A stretch of DNA of 64,000 nucleotides from Gammaproteobacteria bacterium (GTDB lineage Bacteria > Pseudomonadota > Gammaproteobacteria > GCA-2400775), in contig WGFU01000019.1 in NCBI GenBank assembly GCA_015492075.1, positions 41,623-105,622 on the forward strand. Direction: 5' to 3'. The translations under genes and the position numbers were made by a program. Shown one piece after another: positions 25,885 through 34,374 of this stretch. The notes beneath the pieces were generated by a model. It was not told the DNA's origin. It saw only the letters and a list, made by a program, of their open reading frames with translations, and did no database searches. The stretch's first letter is position 1; each line of letters begins with the position of its first letter.

Positions 25885-26712
25885 ATGTCCGATACTGAAG
25901 TCAGTTACTCTCCAGCGCAGGAGCCTTTGCCACTAGCGATGGTGGCCGGTGAGCCGATGACCCAGATCCCACAAGATCTGTATATTCCGCCCGATGCACT
26001 AGAGGTGTTTCTTGATGCCTTTGAAGGTCCGCTTGACCTGTTGCTCTACCTGATCAAGCGCCAGAACCTCGATATTCTCCATATCCCTTTGGCCGAAATC
26101 ACACGCCAATATATGGATTACATCGGACTCATGAAAGAAATGCGTCTGGATCTGGCCGCTGAATATTTGGTGATGGCTGCGATGCTGGCCGAAATTAAAT
26201 CACGCTTGCTGTTGCCGCGACCGGTCGAGGTTGATGAGGAAGACGATCCGCGTGCCGAACTGGTCAGGCGCTTACAAGAGTATGAGCGCTTTAAAGAGGC
26301 CGCTATCAGCATTGACGCCATTCCTCGTATAGGACGTGATGTCTATGATGTTGCTGCACGGCCGCCGCCTGTTACCGAAAAGCTGTTACCGAAGATTACG
26401 CTGCAAGACCTGATTCATGCCGCCAATGATGTCATGAAGCGCGCCGAGCAATACGCGCATCATCATGTTGTGATGGAGGCATTGTCGGTACGTGAGCGTA
26501 TGACTTCGATACTGAGCGCGGTTAAAGCACGTTCTTTTATCAGTTTCGCTGAATTATTTATTGTTGAAGAAGGTAGGCAGGGGGTAATTGTCAGTTTCCT
26601 TGCTATATTAGAGCTACTCAAAGGAGGCTTAATCGATATCGTGCAAACCGAACCTTATGCCCCCATTCACGTGAAAGTGAAAGAGATAAAGGAAACAGAA
26701 GTTGACACCTGA
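25885..26712 (+). CDS. scpA: Segregation and condensation protein A
   Basis: ScpA is the kleisin that joins SMC heads with ScpB in chromosome condensation. The 275-residue protein has the N-terminal kleisin helix region 'VFLDAFEGPLDLLLYLIKRQ' followed by 'EYLVMAAMLAEIKSRLLLPR' and a C-terminal winged-helix part with 'FAELFIVEEGRQGVIVSFLA'. About 40 residues before the kleisin region are an extension with unclear role. It overlaps scpB by eleven bases. No smc gene is in this window. Confidence 0.92.
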   Translation: MSDTEVSYSPAQEPLPLAMVAGEPMTQIPQDLYIPPDALEVFLDAFEGPLDLLLYLIKRQNLDILHIPLAEITRQYMDYIGLMKEMRLDLAAEYLVMAAMLAEIKSRLLLPRPVEVDEEDDPRAELVRRLQEYERFKEAAISIDAIPRIGRDVYDVAARPPPVTEKLLPKITLQDLIHAANDVMKRAEQYAHHHVVMEALSVRERMTSILSAVKARSFISFAELFIVEEGRQGVIVSFLAILELLKGGLIDIVQTEPYAPIHVKVKEIKETEVDT

Positions 26713-27544
26713 AAAACTCAAATCAATCATTGAGGCGGCGCTGCTAGCCTCTGAACGCCCCTTGTCAGCAGATCGCATACTCGGCTTGTTTCAGGCTGAC
26801 GCAGGTCATGGCTGTACACAAGTGCCAACCAGGCAAGATATCAAAGAAGCGTTAGCGACCTTGCAGGCGGAATGCGAAAATCGCGGTCTCGAGCTCATCG
26901 AAGTCAGCAGTGGTTATCGTTATCAGGTACGGCAAAGCTATGGCGAATGGATTAACCGTATGTTTGAGGAACGCGCGCCACGTTACTCACGCGCCCTGCT
27001 CGAAACGCTGGCGCTCATTTGTTACAAACAACCTATCACGCGAGCTGAAATTGAGGATGTGCGTGGCGTAGCAGTGAGCACCAATATTATTCGTACTTTG
27101 CTTGATCGCGAATGGATCAAGCTTGTCGGTCACCGCGACGTTCCAGGCAAGCCTGCCTTATACGGTACGACACGCAAATTGCTGGACGACCTCAGTCTGA
27201 AAAAACTCGATGAATTACCACCATTGGCGGAGATTCGTGACATTGAGAAAATGCCGGGAGAACTTGACCTGATTGCGCCGAATGAGAATGGCACAGAGGC
27301 TGGCGACGAGTCTGAAGCGGACGCCGATGTATCAATGAGTGAATCCGGTGGATCGGTTGCAGCGTTAGCTGTTGCAACGGCCAGCGACGGTGCGGAATCA
27401 GTGCAGGATAGCAGTAAAGACAGTAGCAACAATAATGACAATGCTAGCGAAAGCCGGGCGGGCATCAGCGCGGGGACAGACGAAGAACCTGTTCTTAGCG
27501 ATAATGAGAATGAGCGCTCATTAGCCCGCGCTGCCACGTCATAG
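26702..27544 (+). CDS. scpB: Segregation and condensation protein B
   Basis: ScpB dimers bind ScpA in the SMC complex. The 280-residue protein has two winged-helix domains in residues 1-190, with family blocks 'IIEAALLASERPLSADRIL' and 'LETLALICYKQPITRAEIE', then 'RGVAVSTNIIRTLLDREWI' and 'GKPALYGTT'. Residues 190-280 form a low-complexity acidic tail rich in Asp, Glu, Ser and Asn. The start is TTG after AAGGAA within the end of scpA. rluB follows after three bases. Confidence 0.92.
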   Translation: MTPEKLKSIIEAALLASERPLSADRILGLFQADAGHGCTQVPTRQDIKEALATLQAECENRGLELIEVSSGYRYQVRQSYGEWINRMFEERAPRYSRALLETLALICYKQPITRAEIEDVRGVAVSTNIIRTLLDREWIKLVGHRDVPGKPALYGTTRKLLDDLSLKKLDELPPLAEIRDIEKMPGELDLIAPNENGTEAGDESEADADVSMSESGGSVAALAVATASDGAESVQDSSKDSSNNNDNASESRAGISAGTDEEPVLSDNENERSLARAATS

Positions 27545-27547
27545 ATC

Positions 27548-28468
27548 ATGGCGGATCGTATACAAAAAATGCTGGCTCAGACTGGCATCGGCTCACGCCG
27601 CGAAATTGAAGGTTGGATCAAGGAAGGCCGGATACGCGTTAATAACCGTACCGCAAAGCTGGGTGACACCATTACAACAGAAGATAAAATCACGGTTGAT
27701 TCACGCCTTATTCGCTTTAAAAGAACCGGCCCTGCGGCGCCACGCGTACTGATCTACAACAAACCCGAAGGGCGTATTTGCAGTCGCAAGGATCCGGAGA
27801 ATCGTCCCACCGTATACCAGGCTATGCCCAAGGTGTCAGGTGCCCGCTGGATAGCCGTCGGCAGGCTCGACATCAATAGTTCAGGCCTTATGCTATTTAC
27901 TACGGATGGTGAATTGGCTAACCGCTTAATGCATCCGTCAAGCGAAGTGCATCGTGTTTATTCTGTACGGGTATTAGGCGATGTCAGTGATGACGATCTC
28001 GCTCAGCTCAAACAAGGTATTGAGCTTGATGACGGTATGGCTAGTTTCGATCATATTAGCGACGCTGGTGGAGAAGGCGCCAACCATTGGTATCACGTTA
28101 CCCTGAGGGAAGGGCGGCAACGTGAAGTGCGGCGACTGTGGCAACATCTGGGTTTTAGAGTCAGCCGACTTATCCGTATTCAATACGGCATGATTATCTT
28201 GCCGCGACAACTGCGCGCCAATAAAACTCAAGAACTGACGCCCTATGAAGTAAAAAAACTTTATGTATCCGTTCATCTGGACCCACCGCGACATTCTATG
28301 AGTGATAAAAATAAAGGTGTGCATCGACCTTCAAAGAAAGGCAAAGATCGTTCTCGCACCTCTCGCCAAGTTGATACTGTAGATCTCGCTCCCAAGCAGA
28401 GCAAAAACTCGCTTTATAAAGGAAAGTCGCGTTCCAGAGTTGCCGATCAAGGGCGCGGCTCGCGCTAA
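27548..28468 (+). CDS. rluB: 23S rRNA pseudouridine(2605) synthase
   Basis: The 306-residue protein has an N-terminal S4 RNA-binding domain ('[20 protein letters not shown]', residues 4-23) and the RsuA/RluB catalytic segment '[20 protein letters not shown]' with the aspartate nucleophile. '[17 protein letters not shown]' and 'LIRIQYG' complete the family. RluB modifies U2605 of 23S rRNA. Residues after about 245 form a basic Lys/Arg/Ser tail, as in E. coli RluB. It is the fourth gene of the trpS-scpA-scpB-rluB series, which is a conserved order. Confidence 0.92.
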   Translation: MADRIQKMLAQTGIGSRREIEGWIKEGRIRVNNRTAKLGDTITTEDKITVDSRLIRFKRTGPAAPRVLIYNKPEGRICSRKDPENRPTVYQAMPKVSGARWIAVGRLDINSSGLMLFTTDGELANRLMHPSSEVHRVYSVRVLGDVSDDDLAQLKQGIELDDGMASFDHISDAGGEGANHWYHVTLREGRQREVRRLWQHLGFRVSRLIRIQYGMIILPRQLRANKTQELTPYEVKKLYVSVHLDPPRHSMSDKNKGVHRPSKKGKDRSRTSRQVDTVDLAPKQSKNSLYKGKSRSRVADQGRGSR

Positions 28469-28602
28469 TATGCTGCCACTGTGTTAACAGCTACACCAGG
28501 CCTTTAAAAAACGATGCGAGTTCGAGCGCTCATACTATTACTATTATCTATGGGCATGACTTCAGCGTAATCAATCATGCTACATCAAAGACATATTGCA
28601 GA

Positions 28603-30717
28603 ATGAAACGCGCGCAAGCCATCCTCAAATCCATTTTTGGCTATGAGCAGTTTCGTTATTCCCAGCGGGACATAATCCAGCAGTTGCTGGATGGTAATGA
28701 CGCCCTGGTTTTAATGCCCACCGGTGGCGGCAAGTCCTTGTGCTACCAAATACCGGCACTGGTACGCCCTGGCACCGCCATTGTTATTTCACCATTGATT
28801 GCGTTGATGCAGGATCAAGTGGATGCCTTACAGCAGTTGGGTATTCATGCCGCATTTCTAAATTCCAGTCTGGATTTCAAGGCAGCGCAGATTATAGAAC
28901 AACAGTTAGTGGACAATGAGCTCGATCTTGTATATGTAGCGCCGGAAAGATTACTCAGCAATCATATGCTGTCCTTACTTGATCGTTGCCAAGTGTCTTT
29001 ATTTGCCATTGACGAAGCCCATTGTGTGTCGCAATGGGGGCATGATTTCCGCCCTGAATACCAGCGACTGAATATTTTGCACCAGCGCTATGCCATGGTC
29101 CCGCGTATTGCATTGACGGCAACCGCCGATCGCCGTACTCGCGAAGAAATCATTACTCAACTCAAGCTAGATAAAGCAAAGGTCTTCATCAATAGTTTTG
29201 ACCGGCCCAATATCACCTATGCCATATCTGAGGGCAATAACCCGAAACAACGTCTATGGAAATTTCTTCAAGCAAAGCATAGCGGCGATGCCGGGATTGT
29301 TTATTGCCTGTCGCGTAAAAAAGTCGAAGCGATTGCGGCCTGGTTATCCGATCAGGGCAGGGTGGCCTTGCCTTATCATGCGGGTTTATCCAACGAGGTA
29401 AAAAGACAAAACCAGCAACGTTTTTTACGTGAAGACGGTGTGATTGTAGTGGCGACCATTGCCTTTGGCATGGGTATTGATAAACCCGATGTCCGTTTTG
29501 TCGCGCACCTGAATCTACCTAAGAGTATCGAGGCCTATTATCAGGAAACCGGGCGCGCTGGTCGTGATGGTGCCCCTGCTAATGCATGGATGGCCTATGG
29601 ATTACAAGATGTGATCACACTCCGGCAGTTTATGCAGGATTCCAACGCCAACGAAACCCAGAAACGGGTTGAGCACCATAAGCTTGAATCCATGCTCGGG
29701 CTATGCGAGTTAAGCAGTTGCCGACGTCATGCCTTGCTGGCCTATTTCGATGAGACATCGTCAAAACGTTGTGATGGTTGTGATAATTGCCGGCATCCGC
29801 CAGAACAATGGGATGGTACTGAATCCGCGCAAAAAGCGCTGTCATCGATTTACCGCACAGAGCAACGTTTTGGCGTCAATTACGTCATTGATGTCATGCT
29901 TGGAAAAAGTGACGAAAGAATCCAACGCAATGGCCATGACCAGCTAAATGTATTTGGTATCGGCAAGGAATTTTCTAGTGCAGAGTGGCGCAGTGTGTTT
30001 AGACAACTTATGGCTTTGGGCTATGTTGACGTCAATATGGCGCGTCATGGTGCCTTATGCCTGACAGAACAATGTAGGCCAGTACTGCGTGGTGAACAGC
30101 GATTGCAGCTGAGGAAACAGACCGCCGCAGAAAAAACAGTCAAGGGAGCAAAGCAAAAGACCTCAATACGGCCTCAAGATACTGCGTTATGGCAAGCCTT
30201 GCGCTCATTACGCACCTTGCTAGCGGAAAAACTTGGCGTGCCGCCTTATGTGATCTTTCATGACGCGACCTTGCAGGACATGATCAAGCAACGCCCCACA
30301 AGCCTAAATGCCATGCTCGCAATTTCCGGTGTCGGTGAACAAAAATGCCAGCGCTATGGCCGCCAGTTTCTCGACGAAATCGCGAAGCACCCTTTGCCCG
30401 CCTTGCTTGACAATAATCTTAATGCCACGGTGAATGAAACACTGATACTGTATCAACAAGGTGTCTCCATTGATCAGATCGCCCACCAGCGCAATCTAAG
30501 GGCTAGCACTGTTTACACGCACCTGGCTGATGCCATTGAACTCGGTTTGCTCGATGTGCGAGATGTCATCGATATTGAAGACGAAGAATACCGCAACATT
30601 GTTTATTCTATTGAAGCGCTGGAAGAAGAGAGCAAAGGTCGGCTCAAACCCGTCTATGAATTGTTGAATGAAGAGTATGAATATGGAGTACTCAAGTGTG
30701 TACAGGCGTCCATATAA
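28603..30717 (+). CDS. recQ: ATP-dependent DNA helicase RecQ
   Basis: RecQ unwinds DNA 3'-5' in recombination and repair. The 704-residue protein has Walker A MPTGGGKS (38-45), the DEAH box in [18 protein letters not shown], motif VI '[12 protein letters not shown]' and the RQC zinc cysteines in 'CELSSCRR' and 'KRCDGCDNC'. An HRDC domain follows ('[20 protein letters not shown]', near 525). After it a helix-turn-helix-like tail (about 600-704, '[22 protein letters not shown]') resembles the RecQ C-terminal HTH_40 domain, which E. coli RecQ (609 residues) lacks. Confidence 0.94.
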   Translation: MKRAQAILKSIFGYEQFRYSQRDIIQQLLDGNDALVLMPTGGGKSLCYQIPALVRPGTAIVISPLIALMQDQVDALQQLGIHAAFLNSSLDFKAAQIIEQQLVDNELDLVYVAPERLLSNHMLSLLDRCQVSLFAIDEAHCVSQWGHDFRPEYQRLNILHQRYAMVPRIALTATADRRTREEIITQLKLDKAKVFINSFDRPNITYAISEGNNPKQRLWKFLQAKHSGDAGIVYCLSRKKVEAIAAWLSDQGRVALPYHAGLSNEVKRQNQQRFLREDGVIVVATIAFGMGIDKPDVRFVAHLNLPKSIEAYYQETGRAGRDGAPANAWMAYGLQDVITLRQFMQDSNANETQKRVEHHKLESMLGLCELSSCRRHALLAYFDETSSKRCDGCDNCRHPPEQWDGTESAQKALSSIYRTEQRFGVNYVIDVMLGKSDERIQRNGHDQLNVFGIGKEFSSAEWRSVFRQLMALGYVDVNMARHGALCLTEQCRPVLRGEQRLQLRKQTAAEKTVKGAKQKTSIRPQDTALWQALRSLRTLLAEKLGVPPYVIFHDATLQDMIKQRPTSLNAMLAISGVGEQKCQRYGRQFLDEIAKHPLPALLDNNLNATVNETLILYQQGVSIDQIAHQRNLRASTVYTHLADAIELGLLDVRDVIDIEDEEYRNIVYSIEALEEESKGRLKPVYELLNEEYEYGVLKCVQASI

Positions 30718-30771
30718 ATATGCTGGTTCAGCTTGGAGTGGATCATAGCGCTGACATCAAGGTGATTTTCC

Positions 30772-31455
30772 TTGCGCTTGTTTTCAATATACCAAATCTT
30801 ATTTGATCGCTATGGCCAGCAGCACTGGTGGCCTGGCGACAACGCATTCGAGATCATGGTCGGTGCGGTGCTGACGCAAAATACCGCATGGGCCAACGTC
30901 GAGCGCGCAATCGACGGCTTAAGGCGGAAACAGTTGTTGAACGCAGAAGGCATGGCTGCCTGCTCGCCTGAGCAACTGGCGCAGGTGATTCGGCCTAGCG
31001 GTTATTTCAATATTAAGGCGAAGCGGCTGCAGAGCTTGTGCCACTGGCTGATCGGGCAGGGCGGTGTCGCGGCACTGGCGCGGTACGATGATGCCAGTCT
31101 GCGTCAATTGCTGTTATCTGTACATGGTATCGGGCCAGAAACCGCGGATGATATTTTACTTTACGCCTGCCAGCGACCGGTGTTTGTTATCGATGCCTAT
31201 ACCCGGCGGCTGTTTTCCCGGCTGGCGCTATTTCAGGGCGATGAAGCCTACGATGACATGCGTTTGGCGGTGCAAGAGGCGCTTAGTAAAAATACCGTAA
31301 GTAGCGCAGAGCGCGTGCCTCTCTTTAACGAATATCATGCGCTGATCGTGCGTCACGCCAAAATAGCTTGCCGCAAAAAATCACCGCGCTGCGATCAATG
31401 TTGTTTGAGGGTGCTGTGTCCATCAGCAAGCGTTTTGTCTTCAAATGTGGTTTAA
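30772..31455 (+). CDS. Endonuclease III-like DNA glycosylase (MagIII-like)
   Basis: The 227-residue protein has the helix-hairpin-helix glycosylase core: 'FEIMVGAVLTQNTAWANVE' and 'LLSVHGIGPETADDILLYA' followed by 'VFVIDAYTRRLFSRL' with the catalytic Asp. Four cysteines in a C-x6-C-x2-C-x5-C pattern at the end hold an iron-sulfur cluster. Where Nth has the lyase lysine (G-x-G-x-K-T-A) this protein has Glu, so it should be a monofunctional glycosylase like the 3-methyladenine glycosylase MagIII rather than a true endonuclease III. It starts with TTG after AAGGTG, because an in-frame stop lies just upstream. A base-excision role is inferred. Confidence 0.82.
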   Translation: MRLFSIYQILFDRYGQQHWWPGDNAFEIMVGAVLTQNTAWANVERAIDGLRRKQLLNAEGMAACSPEQLAQVIRPSGYFNIKAKRLQSLCHWLIGQGGVAALARYDDASLRQLLLSVHGIGPETADDILLYACQRPVFVIDAYTRRLFSRLALFQGDEAYDDMRLAVQEALSKNTVSSAERVPLFNEYHALIVRHAKIACRKKSPRCDQCCLRVLCPSASVLSSNVV

Positions 31456-31464
31456 TTGCTGCCC

Positions 31465-32712
31465 ATGGCATTACCATTAGAACTCTACGTTGGGCTACGC
31501 TATACCCGGGCCAAGCGACGTAATCACTTTATTTCCTTTATTTCACTGATCTCGATTCTGGGTATCGCCTTGGGCGTAACAGTATTGGTGACGGTGTTAT
31601 CAGTGATGAACGGATTTCAAAAAGAGATTCGCGACCGAATTCTCGGCGCCACTGCTCATGCAACTGTCAGTGGTATTGATGGACGTTTATCAGATTGGCA
31701 GTCGCTGGTAGATCAGTCATTGCAATTCGAGCATGTCGAGGGCGCTGCACCGTATGTGCGTGGCGAGGGTATGATCAGCGCGAAAGGCAAGGTTAATGGC
31801 ACCTTGGTACGCGGGATTTTTCCACAGCTTGAGGCAGCGGTATCGGATATTGGCGAGCATATGGAAGCGGGCAGTTTCGACGACCTTGTTGCTGGCGAAT
31901 TTAATATTATTCTTGGTGCCGATCTCGCGCACGCGGTAAACGCCGGAGTGGGTGACAAAGTCACCCTGATCACGCCGCAAGCGACTGTCAGTCCGGTGGG
32001 TATTTTGCCGCGTTTAAAACGCTTTACCGTCAGCGGTATCTTCCGTATTGGCATGTACCAATACGATAGCGCCCTGGCTTTGGTGCATATGGAAGATGCG
32101 GCAAAACTGTTTCGTCTCCCCGGTCAGGTCAGCGGTGTTCGTTTAAAGCTGGATGATATGTTCGCAGCGCCTACTGTCACCAAGCATTTATTGAATGACT
32201 TGCCGGATGTCTATTACGTTACAGACTGGACGCAGACCAATGTAAATTATTTTAAGGCAGTGGAAACAGAAAAGAGTGTAATGCGCATTATTCTGTTTTT
32301 GATCGTCTCTGTGGCAGCATTTAATATCGTCTCGGCCTTGGTCATGCTGGTGACCGATAAAGAGGGTGATATCGCCATACTACGAACACTTGGGGCGAGC
32401 CCGGGCAATATTATGGGTATCTTTATTGTTCAGGGTACGATTATCGGTGTTTTTGGCATTATCCTTGGCGCAATAGGTGGCATTGCATTGGCTACCAATG
32501 TTGATGTGATCGTGCCCGCGATCGAAGGGTTTTTAGGTAGACAGTTTTTCCCCGCTGATGTCTATTACATCAGTGAAATTCCCTCGGACATGCACTGGGC
32601 TGATGTCGTTACGATTACCGTGGTTTCGTTCGTGTTGACGATATTGGCAACCATATATCCTGCCTGGCGCGCTTCACGCCTGCAACCCGCAAGCGCTTTA
32701 CAATATGAATAG
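31465..32712 (+). CDS. lolC: Lipoprotein-releasing ABC transporter permease (LolC/LolE type)
   Basis: The 415-residue inner-membrane protein begins '[20 protein letters not shown]', the LolC/E family start. One membrane helix is near 25-50, a large periplasmic domain follows, and an FtsX-like C-terminal part has three helices ('[19 protein letters not shown]', '[18 protein letters not shown]', and a last one ending '[18 protein letters not shown]'). With LolD it extracts lipoproteins bound for the outer membrane. Only one permease gene is present, so a LolF-type homodimer is possible. The ATG at 31465 gives the family N-terminus. It overlaps lolD by eight bases. Confidence 0.92.
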   Translation: MALPLELYVGLRYTRAKRRNHFISFISLISILGIALGVTVLVTVLSVMNGFQKEIRDRILGATAHATVSGIDGRLSDWQSLVDQSLQFEHVEGAAPYVRGEGMISAKGKVNGTLVRGIFPQLEAAVSDIGEHMEAGSFDDLVAGEFNIILGADLAHAVNAGVGDKVTLITPQATVSPVGILPRLKRFTVSGIFRIGMYQYDSALALVHMEDAAKLFRLPGQVSGVRLKLDDMFAAPTVTKHLLNDLPDVYYVTDWTQTNVNYFKAVETEKSVMRIILFLIVSVAAFNIVSALVMLVTDKEGDIAILRTLGASPGNIMGIFIVQGTIIGVFGIILGAIGGIALATNVDVIVPAIEGFLGRQFFPADVYYISEIPSDMHWADVVTITVVSFVLTILATIYPAWRASRLQPASALQYE

Positions 32713-33409
32713 CGCGTCTACCCACTCTGCGACTGATGTTCTGCGTTGTGTGCATTTAGCCAAAACACATAACGAAGGCTCACTTAATGTTGAAGTGTTA
32801 AAAGATATTGATTTTAGTATTGCGCGTGGTGAACAAGTCGCCATTCTAGGTACTTCAGGAGAAGGCAAGAGTACCCTGCTGCATCTTTTAGGTGGACTTG
32901 ATAAACCGACTCGCGGTGAGGTATGGATTGACGGCCAAAACATTGTAACTCTTAATGAGACACAACGTGGTCTACTACGTAATCGCGCCTTGGGATTTAT
33001 TTATCAGTTACACCATTTATTGCCCGAATTTACCGCAGTGGAAAACGTGGTGATGCCGCTGCGTATTCGCGGCACAGCGCTGGATGTGGCAACGGCACAA
33101 GCTGAAGATATTCTAAAACGTGTTGGGCTGGGTCACCGCCTAGGTCATAAACCCGCCGAGTTGTCCGGTGGTGAGCGCCAGCGTACCGCGATTGCGCGGG
33201 CACTGGTTACCCAACCGCAGTGTATTCTAGCGGATGAGCCAACCGGCAATCTTGACCATAAAAACGCCGATCAGGTCTATCAGATGATGCTCGATCTGAA
33301 TCAAGAGTTTAATACCAGCTTGCTGATCGTGACGCATGACCTGAGTCTGGCCGAAAAAACAGACAAGATTTACGTCTTGGCGGAAGGCAAGCTGACTCTG
33401 CACGCTTAG
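32705..33409 (+). CDS. lolD: Lipoprotein-releasing ABC transporter ATP-binding protein
   Basis: The 234-residue ATPase has Walker [10 protein letters not shown] (about 49-57), signature [15 protein letters not shown], Walker [13 protein letters not shown] and H-loop VTHD. The '[21 protein letters not shown]' stretch with QLHHLL is the LolD variant of the Q-loop. It powers the LolC-type permease encoded just upstream. The gene ends 70 bases from a convergent GIY-YIG gene, and no strong terminator is seen in that gap. Confidence 0.93.
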   Translation: MNSASTHSATDVLRCVHLAKTHNEGSLNVEVLKDIDFSIARGEQVAILGTSGEGKSTLLHLLGGLDKPTRGEVWIDGQNIVTLNETQRGLLRNRALGFIYQLHHLLPEFTAVENVVMPLRIRGTALDVATAQAEDILKRVGLGHRLGHKPAELSGGERQRTAIARALVTQPQCILADEPTGNLDHKNADQVYQMMLDLNQEFNTSLLIVTHDLSLAEKTDKIYVLAEGKLTLHA

Positions 33410-33479
33410 CTGGTCTCGCTAAGCCGCCCGCAGTGAACGGTCCAATTATGCTGATGTGGATTGACCATGAAGGGCGAAA

Positions 33480-33776
33480 TTATGATTGATCACGTTGCCG
33501 GATTAACTGGCAAGGCAGGGTGGTTTGGTTTGTAATAATACTTTCTTTTATCTGTTTGGGTTGTTGTTTGATCCAATGTTCGATGCGCAGGGCGTCACCA
33601 CGTTGGCCAATTTTTTGCTCAAATACGAGTTGAAAGGGAGAACGTCCCTTTAGATATTTGGCACCTTTACCAGTGCAGTGCTGCGCAAAACGCCGTTCTA
33701 TATCGGTCGTGATACCGGTATACAGCGTATTGTCTGCGGTACGAATGATATAGACAAACCAGCTTTGCTGACTCAT
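33480..33776 (-). CDS. GIY-YIG nuclease-domain protein
   Basis: The 98-residue protein is a single GIY-YIG domain of the YhbQ type: 'FVYIIRTADNTLYTGITTD' holds the two short motifs (VYI and YTG), then the conserved Arg in IERRFAQH and 'GAKYLKGR', and a Glu in 'ALRIEHWIK'. Such stand-alone domains are thought to nick DNA, and E. coli YhbQ is the nearest known relative, but their cellular role is poorly known. Its start touches the stop of the DUF2062 gene, so they form a two-gene unit. Confidence 0.88.
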   Translation of the reverse strand: MSQQSWFVYIIRTADNTLYTGITTDIERRFAQHCTGKGAKYLKGRSPFQLVFEQKIGQRGDALRIEHWIKQQPKQIKESIITNQTTLPCQLIRQRDQS

Positions 33777-34318
33777 CAGCGCCCATTATTCTTGTTTTTT
33801 TTGAGACGCCGCTGCGTTCTGCGGCTTGCCCAGTTTTGCGTGACATGCCAGCGCCATAGTATGCGCACGGCCAGACTACCAAAGATAGCTGATGCCACCG
33901 CTAATATTAAACAGCCCAGCAAGAAGGGTTGCCATACCGCGCTGAGGCTGTTTTGCAGCCATGTCCAAGACATTTCAAAATGAAACTCGCCACCTTTTTC
34001 GCCAAGCAAGCGACTGCCCAAAAAATAAGCGGCATAAAAAAATGGGCCGATGGTAATAGGATTGGTAATCCAGCACAGCGTTACCGAAATGACAATATTA
34101 ACCCGGGAGGCAATGGCAATAGCTGCGGCAGCCAACATCTGAAACGGTATTGGCATAAAAGCCATGAATAAGCCAACGGCAACTCCACCCGATACCGAGC
34201 GACGGTTTAAATGCCATAAGTTAGGGTCGTGTAATAGCTTGCCAAACATACGAACGTAGCGATGGTCACGCACGGTATGGCTATCCGGTAGCCATTGTTT
34301 TATCAATCGTTTTGGCAT
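33776..34318 (-). CDS. DUF2062 domain-containing membrane protein
   Basis: The 180-residue protein has a basic N-terminus, then 'LHDPNLWHLNRRSVSGGVAVGLFMAFMPIPFQML' and 'NPITIGPFFYAAYFLGSRLLG', which are the DUF2062 hallmarks, with about three membrane segments and a very basic end ('RRTQRRLKKNKNNGR'). Homologues occur near comEC or fused to glycosyltransferases, and no function is known. It lies divergently to comEC, 56 bases away. Confidence 0.85.
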   Translation of the reverse strand: MPKRLIKQWLPDSHTVRDHRYVRMFGKLLHDPNLWHLNRRSVSGGVAVGLFMAFMPIPFQMLAAAAIAIASRVNIVISVTLCWITNPITIGPFFYAAYFLGSRLLGEKGGEFHFEMSWTWLQNSLSAVWQPFLLGCLILAVASAIFGSLAVRILWRWHVTQNWASRRTQRRLKKNKNNGR

Positions 34319-34374
34319 TCCTTAGCTTCCAACGTATGATGTGAATTGCTGCATTGTATATCTACGGAAGGACC

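Noticed and set aside
27130..27549. Minus-strand 139-codon frame opposite the scpB tail
   Set aside because: It is the complement of a low-complexity Asp/Ser/Glu coding tail, which makes long Ser/Leu-rich false frames.
30720..30771. ATG at 30720 as start of the endonuclease III-like gene
   Set aside because: It is in another frame, and a stop at 30763-30765 closes the correct frame upstream of the TTG at 30772.
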